DNA from: Arthrobacter sp. Leaf137
GTDB lineage: Bacteria > Actinomycetota > Actinomycetes > Actinomycetales > Micrococcaceae
Direction of reading: 5' to 3'
Assembly (NCBI RefSeq): GCF_001423525.1
Contig: NZ_LMOI01000019.1
Location: 186,001 to 250,000 of the forward strand
DNA length: 64,000 nt
Each line of letters begins with the position of its first letter. Position 1 is the stretch's first letter. Below the pieces are notes generated by a model that had not been told where the DNA came from, searched no databases, and saw only the letters and a program-made list of their open reading frames with translations. This document shows, one piece after another, positions 41,907-49,462 of the stretch. A program made the translations under genes and the position numbers.

Positions 41907-44276
41907 GTGGCTTCCGTATTTGTGCAGGCTGACGACTTCTCCGGAGCCGCCGAGGTTGGCTGCTGCTTTGTGGAGCACGGCCTGTCCGCGCAGGTTTCCC
42001 TGGGCACGGGCACGGTTTCCGGAACGTACGACGACGGCGCTCCCGCGGGTGCGCCGGTCACCGACGTGGTGGTCATCGATACGCACTCCCGCGGGTTGTC
42101 CGGCAGCGATGCCGAAGCACTGGTGAAAGACGCATTCTCCGCACCCGCCGCATCCAATGCGCAGGTGATGTTCAAGAAGATGGACTCCCTGTGGCGCGGC
42201 AACATCAGCGCCGAGACCGCCGCGCTGGCGGGCCTCGGCTATCACGTTGTGGTTGCGGGGGCACTCCCCCAGCTGCAGCGCACAGTGCGCGCTGGCCGTC
42301 CTCTTGTTGCCGGTTCTCCCCTGGCGGAGACGGACCTGTGGAAGGCGGAGGCTTCGGCCCCGCCGGTGGACATTCCGTCGCTGCTCCGTCCGGAAGAACC
42401 GGCATCGGTGCAGTCCCTGGGCCTGGAGGCGGTGCGGTCAAGCAGCGTGCCGTCCCGCCTGACCGGGCTGCTGGACGGCCGGCCCGCGCTGGTGGTGGCT
42501 GACGGTGAAACCGTGCAGGACCTGGAGCACGTGGTGGATGCGCTGCTGGAGCTGGGCTTCCAGTCCGGCGGCCGCCGCATTGTGCTGGTGGGAACCGGCG
42601 GAGCGGCCGATGTCCTCGCACAGCGGCTCAGTGCACAAGCTGCGCGGAATGCGCAAAGCGCGGCAGCGGCGGACGCAACCGCTGCGGAACCGCAGCACGT
42701 GGACCGTCCGGTGCTCGCCGTCGTCGGCTCCGCCTCACAGACCGCGCAGGCCCAGCTGGCCAAGCTCGAAGGCCAAGGTTTCACCGTGGTCCGGCTGCAC
42801 CCGCAGTACGCCGGCGCCACCGGTGCATACGGGCCGCAGCTCGAGGAGACCAAGCAGGCGCTTCGGGACGGCAGCAACGTGGCCGTCACCCTGGCGGCCG
42901 GCAAGGTGGACCCGGCGCGCGCGGCGAGCATCGTGCAGGCACTGTCTGCGTTCGCGGCCCAGGCTGCGAAGGCCACCGCTGCTGACCTGATCCTTACCGG
43001 CGGTGAGACGGCCCGGGAAGTCCTGGACGCCGTCGGCCGCTCCAGCCTGGTGCCGCTCGCGGCGGTGCAGCACGGGGCCGTGTTGAGCCGCGCCGATGAC
43101 GGGACGCTGGTGGGCACCAAGCCCGGCAGCTTCGGCGATGACCTGGCCCTCCTGCAGCTTTACGACGAAATCCGGGAGCGCCGCAGCCAGTCCGCGGGTG
43201 CTCCCGCCAACACCCTTCCCCGCAAGACTTCCGAACAATCTGGAGCAACAATGACTGACGCAGCAAACCCGAACCAGCTTCCCTTCGTGGCCGTGACCAT
43301 GGGCGATGGCGCCGGCGTGGGCCCCGAGGTGGTGGTGGCCGCCGCACTGGATCCGCAGAGCAACGCCGAATGCCGTCCCGTGATCATCGGTGACGCGCTG
43401 CGGCTGCGCCAGGCCGCCGAGGTGCTGGGCATCCAGGCGGACATCCAGGTGATAACGGACGTGGAGGACGCAGTGTTCACGCCCGGCCGGGTGAACGTGG
43501 TCGACCTGGCGCTGCTGCCGGAGGACCTGCCGTGGGGGCAGCTCTCCCCCGTGGCCGGGCATGCTGCGTACGAGTACATCCGGGTGGCCAGCGAGCTGGC
43601 GATGGCCGGGAAGGTGCAGGCCATCTGCACCGCGCCGCTGAACAAGGAGGCGCTGCACGCCGCCGGGCACATCTTCCCGGGGCACACCGAGCTGCTGGCG
43701 CACCTGACGGGCACGGAGGAAGTGTCCATGATGCTCTCCACGCCCAAGATCCGGGTGATCCACGTGACCACGCACATCGGGCTGATGGATGCGGTCCGCA
43801 AGATCAACCCGGACCTGGTGGAGCGCACCATCCGCCGCGGCCACGAGGCGCTGGTGCGGGCGGGCATCCCCAACCCGAAGATCGGCGTGTGCGCCATCAA
43901 CCCGCACGCGGGCGAGAACGGCCTGTTCGGGCAGGGTGAGGAAGCGGAGAAGATCGAGCCGGGCGTGAAGGCGGCGCAGGCGGACGGCATCAACGCGGTG
44001 GGCCCGCTTCCGGCGGACACGCTGTTCTTCCTGGCCGGCCGCGGCGATTACGACCTGGTGGTGGCCATGTACCACGACCAGGGGCACGGGCCGGTGAAGG
44101 TGCTGGGCATCGAGGCCGGCGTGAACATCACGGTGGGCCTGCCGGTGATCCGCACGTCCGTGGACCACGGCACCGCGTTCGACATCGCCGGGAAGAACAT
44201 TGCTGATTCCCGGTCCATGGTGGAGGCGCTGCACCAGGCGGCGGAGATGGCCACCCGGCCTGCCGTGGCCGTGTAG
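41907..44276 (+). CDS. Fusion: four-carbon acid sugar kinase (DUF1537) and PdxA2-type dehydrogenase
   Basis: A single 789-residue frame. Residues 1-~440 are a DUF1537 kinase: QADDFSGAAEVG, KKMDSLWRGNI, ILTGGETAREVL and KPGSFGDDLALLQL. Residues 449-789 are a complete PdxA2-like dehydrogenase: VTMGDGAGVGPEVV, HVTTHIGLMDAV, NPHAGENG and VDHGTAFDIAGK, including the metal histidines. Known DtnK/OtnK kinases phosphorylate threonate or erythronate, and PdxA2 then oxidises and decarboxylates the 4-phosphate to dihydroxyacetone phosphate. The two are normally separate genes. The GTG at 41907 follows GAGAGGAG. Codon 449 is an ATG (43251) with its own GGAG site, so a separate dehydrogenase may also be made. 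Divergent from the importer operon. Confidence 0.87.
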   Translation: MASVFVQADDFSGAAEVGCCFVEHGLSAQVSLGTGTVSGTYDDGAPAGAPVTDVVVIDTHSRGLSGSDAEALVKDAFSAPAASNAQVMFKKMDSLWRGNISAETAALAGLGYHVVVAGALPQLQRTVRAGRPLVAGSPLAETDLWKAEASAPPVDIPSLLRPEEPASVQSLGLEAVRSSSVPSRLTGLLDGRPALVVADGETVQDLEHVVDALLELGFQSGGRRIVLVGTGGAADVLAQRLSAQAARNAQSAAAADATAAEPQHVDRPVLAVVGSASQTAQAQLAKLEGQGFTVVRLHPQYAGATGAYGPQLEETKQALRDGSNVAVTLAAGKVDPARAASIVQALSAFAAQAAKATAADLILTGGETAREVLDAVGRSSLVPLAAVQHGAVLSRADDGTLVGTKPGSFGDDLALLQLYDEIRERRSQSAGAPANTLPRKTSEQSGATMTDAANPNQLPFVAVTMGDGAGVGPEVVVAAALDPQSNAECRPVIIGDALRLRQAAEVLGIQADIQVITDVEDAVFTPGRVNVVDLALLPEDLPWGQLSPVAGHAAYEYIRVASELAMAGKVQAICTAPLNKEALHAAGHIFPGHTELLAHLTGTEEVSMMLSTPKIRVIHVTTHIGLMDAVRKINPDLVERTIRRGHEALVRAGIPNPKIGVCAINPHAGENGLFGQGEEAEKIEPGVKAAQADGINAVGPLPADTLFFLAGRGDYDLVVAMYHDQGHGPVKVLGIEAGVNITVGLPVIRTSVDHGTAFDIAGKNIADSRSMVEALHQAAEMATRPAVAV

Positions 44277-44351
44277 TTCCTGGGTTTGATGGGGGCCGGA
44301 ACTAGCATGGGTAGCACTGCCACCGCCATGCCAACGGGAAGGAGACCGGGA

Positions 44352-45119
44352 ATGCTCAGCGCAAACGCGCGGCGCGAGGAGATCTACCACCTTGCCGTGA
44401 CCACCGGCCTCGCCTCCGTGGAGGAACTCTCGGCTCGGTTCCAGGTGACTGCGTCCACCATCCGCCGCGACCTGGCGTTGCTGAACGGGCAGGGCCGGCT
44501 GGCCCGGACGTACGGCGGGGCGATGGCGCTGGGCGCGCACCCGGAGGCGTCGCTGCGGCAGCGCACCGGCGAGGCGTTTGAGCAGAAGCATGCGATCGCC
44601 CGGTGGGCGGCGTCCGTGATCCAGCCCGGGGAGAACATCCTGCTCGACGCCGGTTCCACCGCGGGTGCCCTGGCCCACGAGCTGCGCGGGTCCGGTCCGC
44701 TGTCCGTGACGACGCCGGGCATCAACACGCTGCAGGAACTCTCCGATTCGGAGGGCATCGAGGTGGACTGCTTGGGCGGCCGGCTGCGCAGCGTTTCGCA
44801 GAGTTTCGTGGGGCCGCTGGCCGAGGCGGCGCTGGAGCGGATGAGCTTCGACCGGGTGTTCCTGGGCGCCGACGCCGTCACCGCCGAGGACGGCATCTGC
44901 GAAGCTGACCACGCCCAGACCCGCCTCAAAGAGCTCATGGCCCGGCGTGGGCGCTCGGTTTATGTTTTGGCTGACTCTTCAAAGTTGGGGTTGCGGCCGT
45001 TCCACGCGTGGGCGCGACTCGCACTCCCTTGGATGTTGGTGACGGACGACGGCGCCGACCCCGCCCAGGTGCAGAAGTTCCGGGACGCGGGGGTTGCCGT
45101 TGAGGTGGCTGCGGTTTAG
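44352..45119 (+). CDS. DeoR-family regulator of the sugar-acid locus
   Basis: A 255-residue repressor: DeoR helix-turn-helix (residues ~5-57, LASVEELSARFQVTASTIRRD, then LARTYGGA) and a C-terminal sugar-phosphate sensing domain (ILLDAGSTAGALAHEL, VTTPGINTLQEL, FLGADAVTAEDGICEAD, LADSSKLG). It is expected to respond to a phosphorylated intermediate such as the kinase product. AAGGAG lies eight bases before the ATG at 44352, 75 bp after the fusion gene on the same strand, so it is co-transcribed or autoregulated. Three decayed copies of this gene occur elsewhere in the window. Confidence 0.9.
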   Translation: MLSANARREEIYHLAVTTGLASVEELSARFQVTASTIRRDLALLNGQGRLARTYGGAMALGAHPEASLRQRTGEAFEQKHAIARWAASVIQPGENILLDAGSTAGALAHELRGSGPLSVTTPGINTLQELSDSEGIEVDCLGGRLRSVSQSFVGPLAEAALERMSFDRVFLGADAVTAEDGICEADHAQTRLKELMARRGRSVYVLADSSKLGLRPFHAWARLALPWMLVTDDGADPAQVQKFRDAGVAVEVAAV

Positions 45120-45173
45120 CGGTTGAGCCCCCCGGGGCCCTTGGCGGTTGTGCCTTGGCTAACGGGCCAAAGG

Positions 45174-45671
45174 TCAGGGCCTTCGCTTCATGCTTAGAGT
45201 GGCTCCGTGGCTGTGCAGCCCGGCTGGAGCTGCAGCGTGCTCCCGTGACGCGCTCCATGGCAGAACTACTCTGGGAGCAATTCCCAGGAGGGCAAGAACG
45301 AGGACCAGCTCCAATGCGCCCAGCGCGAAATAGACGCTCTGCAGCCATGAATAGCCGATGATGGCCAGTTCGGTGAAGGTCCAGATGAGCATTGCGAACC
45401 CGGCAACGGCGGATGCCATCAGAGCCCAGTGACGCCGTGTAATCAGAGCGAACGCACCAACCACGTGCGTGCCGCCGACGATGACTCCCAGGATGATACC
45501 CACGGCCAGGAAGGAGCCTTCGAACCATGTGTTTGCAAGGACTTCCAGAGGAACGCCCGCTCCGTTGAAGACGACGGCCAGGACGGCGCCGCCAAAGGAT
45601 GAGACGGCGTCAAACATCAGCACGGCAACGAGTATGCCCGAAAGATTCTTGCTGGAAAGTGGGAGCTTCAC
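45174..45671 (-). CDS. Four-helix membrane protein of unknown function
   Basis: A 165-residue protein with four hydrophobic segments (ILVAVLMFDAVSSFGGAVLA, FLAVGIILGVIVGGTHVVGA, WALMASAVAGFAMLIWTF and SVYFALGALELVLVLALLGI). The GTG at 45671 follows GGAAGG; a longer frame to 45803 has an atypical N-terminus. It is convergent with the DeoR gene with ~50 bp between stops. The pattern resembles small DoxX- or DUF4064-like membrane proteins, but no signature decides. Confidence 0.7.
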   Translation of the reverse strand: MKLPLSSKNLSGILVAVLMFDAVSSFGGAVLAVVFNGAGVPLEVLANTWFEGSFLAVGIILGVIVGGTHVVGAFALITRRHWALMASAVAGFAMLIWTFTELAIIGYSWLQSVYFALGALELVLVLALLGIAPRVVLPWSASREHAAAPAGLHSHGATLSMKRRP

Positions 45672-45877
45672 GATTAGGGACCTTCCAGTAGTCCCACCGG
45701 CAGGGAATGCCCAATGGCGGAATAAGCTGTTCCATTTGACCGGGGCTCTTTTTCCGGCGCCGAGGTACGGGTTTTCGGCGTTCAAGGATCCGCCGTTCTC
45801 CAAAGGACAGTAGCGCGGCTCCTATTCGCTGCACAGAGTCCAAAGTCCTACCGAGCGTCCGTACTTACAGCCATAGT
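45672..45877. other. Gap between the membrane-protein gene and the TetR gene
   Basis: About 200 bp, less GC-rich than its surroundings. It holds the likely promoter of the leftward membrane-protein gene. I see no gene or clear repeat in it. Confidence 0.4.
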
Positions 45878-46606
45878 TCATGGACGTTGTGTCGTAGCAA
45901 TGCTCACCCCGGCGGTATCTACGCCGGAGGTAACGGTGATGCCGTCCAGCACCTTGCGCAGCCCCCAGAGATATTGGTCGGTGGAGATGTAGCCGGCCAT
46001 GACCCCCGCGGTTGCTGCGGACAGTGGGTGGGTGTCGGCCGGGATGGCGGAAAAGTCGGCCTGGCGTGCGCTGATCCGTAGTGATTCCGGGGGCAACCTG
46101 TGCGTCCCTCCGGACTCCGCAACCTCCAGGGTTATTGAGCCGAAGACATAGACGATTAGAAGGTAGGCCGACTTTGCGGCCTCCTCCGATGTGAGGCCGG
46201 CGCCCACAAGAACACCCATGAGGCGTTCATTCAGGGCGAGTGCGTGGGGTCCGTCCATTGGCCCGCCGACCATCAGGTTCACCGCCCCCGGATGCGCGGT
46301 GAGCCGCTCCCGCAGCTCCAGCGCGAGTGCTTCGATTCTATGGCGCCAGGGCACTTCGGGGTCGGCGAAGACCGCATGGTCTACCGATCCGAGCAGGTGT
46401 TCAACAATCGCCTGCACCATCGCTGCCTTATCCGGAAAGTAGGTGTAGACCGCGTTCGGGGCTACGCCCACACGTGCGGCGATCCCCCGGATGGACGCCG
46501 CCTTCATGCCGCCCTCGTCCAGAAGGTCCAGGGCGGCCTCCAGGATCTCCTCCTCCGTCAGGGTCCGGCGGGGTCCTGGCCTGGAAGTCCGGGCTGGTGG
46601 CGTCAT
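45878..46606 (-). CDS. TetR-family transcriptional regulator
   Basis: A 242-residue repressor. The HTH is at about residues 15-62 (LTEEEILEAALDLLDEGG, then SIRGIAARVGVAPNAVYTYFPDKAAM). The C-terminal domain resembles TetR_C (HPGAVNLMVGGPMDGPHAL, then a long helical part). AAGGAGG stands ten bases before the ATG at 46606. It is divergent from a DUF4386-like membrane-protein gene, with a large perfect operator between them, so it most likely represses that gene and itself until a small hydrophobic ligand binds. Confidence 0.87.
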   Translation of the reverse strand: MTPPARTSRPGPRRTLTEEEILEAALDLLDEGGMKAASIRGIAARVGVAPNAVYTYFPDKAAMVQAIVEHLLGSVDHAVFADPEVPWRHRIEALALELRERLTAHPGAVNLMVGGPMDGPHALALNERLMGVLVGAGLTSEEAAKSAYLLIVYVFGSITLEVAESGGTHRLPPESLRISARQADFSAIPADTHPLSAATAGVMAGYISTDQYLWGLRKVLDGITVTSGVDTAGVSIATTQRP

Positions 46607-46652
46607 CGGTTTGAAATCCTCCTTGACAAGCTGCTGCGCTTCATCCAATCTG

Positions 46653-46683
46653 TGTACATCGTACAGTATCTGTACACCGTACA
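46653..46683. promoter_or_regulatory. 31-bp symmetric operator for the TetR regulator
   Basis: TGTAC-N3-GTACAGTATCTGTAC-N3-GTACA, symmetric about 46668; the central 15 bp GTACAGTATCTGTAC is a perfect palindrome. A TTGACA at 46623-46628 could be the -35 box of the rightward promoter. This fits binding of two TetR dimers or one large one. Confidence 0.75.
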
Positions 46684-46704
46684 AAATTCCCGGAAGACGA
46701 AGCC

Positions 46705-47490
46705 ATGGCTACCACTGATTCTCAGAAGAAGGTCCTCCGAGCGGCGGGCACATTGTTCGTCGTAAGCGCCCTCGCGTTCGCTGCGGCCGCAACCACTCTG
46801 TCAGTCACCTTCGACTGGCCCGACATCCTGCGGGAACCGGCCAGCGTTGTGCTGCCCGCCTTCGACGCCGGCGGCGCCGGGCTGGTCTGGACGTGGTTCG
46901 CCACGGCCTGGACCTACGGACTCCTGGCCATCCCGATCCTGCTGTTGCCTGCGGCGCTGGGCTTCCGCGATCAGGCGGCCATGCGGGTGGCCACGTACGC
47001 CGGCGCCGCCTCGGTGGTCCTGTCCCTGATCGGGTTCCTGCGCTGGGTCTTCGTGGTCCCGCCACTTGCCACTTCCTACGTCACCGGGGATTCCACCACA
47101 AAAGCTGCCGTGGATGCCGCATGGACGGCCCAGCACCAGTTCGGCGGAGCGCTGCTGGGAGAACATCTGGGCCAACTGCTGGTCATTGGCTGGTCCGTTG
47201 CCGTCAGCGTGCTGATCCTGCGCACCAGGGTGCTCCCCCGCTGGCTCGGCGCGGTGGGGATCGTCGTCAGCTTCCTTTACTTACTGAACCAGGGCGACAT
47301 CCTCGCAACCGCAGTTCCCGGATTCCCGGTCTGGGACCTGGCGGGCCTCCTCGGCAGTACCGGCTGGGGACTCTGGGTAGCCACACTTGGCGTGTGCGTC
47401 CTGCTCCGTTCCGCCCGCCGTACAAGTGCTGTCGCCGTCGGCTCCGGCACTTCATTGAACGCATCATTGCAGGCGAAATCCCGGCCCTGA
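46705..47490 (+). CDS. DUF4386-like polytopic membrane protein
   Basis: A 261-residue membrane protein with about six helices, starting AGTLFVVSALAFAAAAT. Other helices are LLAIPILLLPAALGF, SVVLSLIGFLRWVFVV, LLVIGWSVAVSVLIL, AVGIVVSFLYLL and LWVATLGVCVLL. The arrangement resembles DUF4386 proteins, which are of unknown function and often sit beside TetR regulators. It starts 22 bp after the large operator, so it is the regulator's probable target. The rightmost part abuts the deoR fragment at 47560. Confidence 0.75.
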   Translation: MATTDSQKKVLRAAGTLFVVSALAFAAAATTLSVTFDWPDILREPASVVLPAFDAGGAGLVWTWFATAWTYGLLAIPILLLPAALGFRDQAAMRVATYAGAASVVLSLIGFLRWVFVVPPLATSYVTGDSTTKAAVDAAWTAQHQFGGALLGEHLGQLLVIGWSVAVSVLILRTRVLPRWLGAVGIVVSFLYLLNQGDILATAVPGFPVWDLAGLLGSTGWGLWVATLGVCVLLRSARRTSAVAVGSGTSLNASLQAKSRP

Positions 47491-47559
47491 CGCTCAGGTA
47501 GGCAAAGCACCCACTCAATCGGGATGATTGCCGGTCACCCTGCCCGAGGGCCAGCAGTC

Positions 47560-47778
47560 GAGGCCGATCACACCCAAACCCGCCTCAAGGAGCTCGTGGC
47601 CCGGCGCGGGCGTTCCGTATATGTTCTGGCGGACTTGTCGAAGCTCGGGCTCCGGCCCTTTCACGCGCGGGCGCGGTTGGCTTTGCCATGGACGTTGGTG
47701 ACGCACGACGGCGCCGACCCCGGACAGGTGCAGAAGTTCCGGGATGCGGGGGTTCAGGTTGAGGTGGCTGCGGATTAG
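47560..47778 (+). pseudogene. C-terminal fragment of the DeoR gene
   Basis: From GAGGCCGATCACAC to the stop, the last ~72 codons of the deoR gene at 44352-45119 are repeated here: EADHTQTRLKEL, then SVYVLADLSKLGLRPFH and KFRDAGVQVEVAAD. The frame is intact to the TAG, but the whole DNA-binding domain and most of the sensor are missing. An in-frame start at 47524 exists only by chance. It is a remnant of a duplicated locus 2.7 kb from the intact gene. Confidence 0.85.
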
Positions 47779-47833
47779 CGGTTGTTGATCCTGTCGGTTC
47801 TTCGTAACCTGGCAACACGGCGAACAGGGATGG

Positions 47834-48289
47834 TCACCATCGGCTCTTCTTTATGGGTTGCGATTGCGTGTAAGACTCGGGAAGCTTGGTCTTGGCACTC
47901 ATGATCTTCAGCGGATCAGGTGATCCGCGGCGGAGGCGCGCTTTCCGAGCGCGGTAAACGACCACCGATTCCCACATAAGGTACGCCGCGCCGAGAGCCA
48001 TCAGCACGGCACCGAACAGGGTTGCCCATTGGGCCGTCGCCGTCCCCACTGGATTAGTGATGACGACGTACATGCAGAGGCCGAACATGGGCAGCAGAAA
48101 CACCAGTCCGGGTAAGTTCTGCCACCACCGGGTGCTTCCGTTCGGCGGGCCTCCCAGTTCCGTTTTGGTGTAGCTGTGAAGCATCCCGTCCTTAGTCAAA
48201 TACAAGACCCGCTGTTCACCGCGGGCAAGTGCCGCTTCGTGCTCGGCATGCACCGCATCATCGTGTTCCCTGTGGCTGCTGACCGACAT
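47834..48289 (-). CDS. Small membrane protein, two helices
   Basis: A 151-residue protein: an acidic/His-rich cytosolic start (SSHREHDDAVHAEHEAALARG), a short beta-like part (VLYLTKDGMLHSYTKTELGG), two transmembrane helices (LPGLVFLLPMFGLCMYVVI and WATLFGAVLMALGAAYLMWE) and a basic C-terminal tail (RARKARLRRG). GGGGGAA precedes the ATG at 48289. No family recognised. Confidence 0.65.
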   Translation of the reverse strand: MSVSSHREHDDAVHAEHEAALARGEQRVLYLTKDGMLHSYTKTELGGPPNGSTRWWQNLPGLVFLLPMFGLCMYVVITNPVGTATAQWATLFGAVLMALGAAYLMWESVVVYRARKARLRRGSPDPLKIMSAKTKLPESYTQSQPIKKSRW

Positions 48290-48662
48290 GATTCCCCCAA
48301 TTGTCGTTCTTTGGTCTTCAACGAATAGCTTATGGGCCGGGGCCAGCCCGCTCATCGAGATGAGTGCGGCAGGGCGAGGTAGGAGCAAGCTGAGCTGGCC
48401 GGCATGACTCCTTGTTTTGGGAGAGCGGGCTACCGATTGGGATCAGTACGCGCGTAACCCCTAACTTCTGAATGCGCGTATCGACTACTGGCGTAGAACC
48501 GAAACTCGGTCAGTAAGGTCGGGCTGACAACCGGAGGACCGCAAATCCGGTCTCAAGTGGGCGGCAGGGGTGCCGCCGTCAGGGTTCGCCCGTGATGTGT
48601 TGCACCGCATGGTCTCCGCCCTGGTGGGTGATGCGTCTGGACGTAAAAATGAGGAGATTCAG
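48290..48662. promoter_or_regulatory. Intergenic region with structured leader upstream of a secreted-protein gene
   Basis: About 370 bp between divergent genes. The right half holds two hairpins, ACCGGA/TCCGGT (48532-48553) and GGCGGCA-GGGG-TGCCGCC (about 48560-48577), which would lie in the transcript of the secreted protein. No known riboswitch class could be matched by eye. The left half should contain the leftward promoter. Confidence 0.4.
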
Positions 48663-49169
48663 ATGCTAGGAAAAAAGTCCCGTTGGTATGCACCTCTGGC
48701 TGCAACGGGAGTACTGTTGTTGGCCGCTTCCCCTGCGGTCGCAGACCCGGATTTCACAATTCCCGCGAAAGACTCGTGCGGCACTTTTGACCTCGGTCTT
48801 ACGGCCAGGGGCGGGACAATCAGAGAAATCAAATTCGATAATGGCAACCTTTACAAGGTTGGCACCGGAGTCATCCTCACGTGGTCCAATGAAGGACTCG
48901 AGGGGCAGGGCAGTAATGGGAAGACGTACACAGTGAACACGTCGGGTTCCGTCAGCAGGTATGTCAAGAATCCGGGCGGGAAAAGCTATACGCTCACCCT
49001 CACCGGCCACAACGGCCTTATCCTCTTCGGTACGGACGCCGGCGGACCCGGGGCATTCGTTTACACCGGCAGGGTAGTGCTGACCGTTGACAACCCGACA
49101 GACAATAACATTTCTAAAATTATCTCCACCGCGGGCAAGGCCGTAAACGTCTGCGAACTCCTCAAATAG
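48663..49169 (+). CDS. Secreted protein of unknown function
   Basis: A 168-residue exported protein. Signal peptide MLGKKSRWYAPLAATGVLLL, cleaved after AVA, and a mature domain of ~140 residues rich in beta-prone, Gly and Thr residues. It has two cysteines (DSCGTF near the start and NVCELLK at the very end) that may link the termini. GAGGAG precedes the ATG at 48663. Similar small secreted proteins are frequent in Micrococcaceae; no function is known. It is followed by a strong terminator. Confidence 0.72.
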   Translation: MLGKKSRWYAPLAATGVLLLAASPAVADPDFTIPAKDSCGTFDLGLTARGGTIREIKFDNGNLYKVGTGVILTWSNEGLEGQGSNGKTYTVNTSGSVSRYVKNPGGKSYTLTLTGHNGLILFGTDAGGPGAFVYTGRVVLTVDNPTDNNISKIISTAGKAVNVCELLK

Positions 49170-49186
49170 CGACCCCAGGGCTCAAG

Positions 49187-49226
49187 AAGCCCCGGGACCG
49201 TCGAAGTTGACGGGTCCCGGGGCTTT
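49187..49226 (+). terminator. Hairpin terminator with T-run
   Basis: AAGCCCCGGGACC...GGTCCCGGGGCTT arms with a short loop, ending in TTT, 18 bp after the secreted-protein stop. Confidence 0.85.
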
Positions 49227-49267
49227 CCCGTGCTAGGCGCGCAATCGAAGGCAGGCTGCAGCTACTT

Positions 49268-49452
49268 GGCGATGTCCTGGACCCGTTCGTTGTCCCGCTG
49301 GCGAAGACCACACTGCCGCGGGCAATCGCAGCACCGATGGGGATACCGCCTTCGACCAAACACTTCCGGGCGTCCTGATTGGCGGCTTCCAACCCTGCAA
49401 GGTCGATAACGTCCAGTTCCGGCGCGGCGGCTTCGAGCTGTTCGTGGGTCAT
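49268..49452 (-). pseudogene. N-terminal fragment of a nucleoside/cytosine deaminase
   Basis: From the ATG at 49452: LEAANQDARKCLVEGGIPIGAAIARG, then VVFASG, which resembles the start of cytosine/adenosine deaminases (family pattern EGG-x-P-I-G-A). The zinc-binding HAE and PCxxC parts are absent; the reading becomes unrelated after about residue 60. It is therefore the broken 5' end of a deaminase gene, 10 bp from the next gene. The assignment rests on a short stretch. Confidence 0.5.
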
Positions 49453-49462
49453 GCCCTCAGTG

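Noticed and set aside
39168..44912. Very long open frames antisense to the importer genes and to the kinase-dehydrogenase/DeoR genes
   Set aside because: They are composition shadows of high-GC genes, with Gly/His/Gln/Arg-rich translations, no family match and no ribosome sites.
48530..48600. ydaO-type cyclic-di-AMP riboswitch
   Set aside because: The position suits such a riboswitch, but the conserved core segments could not be found; only simple hairpins are visible.
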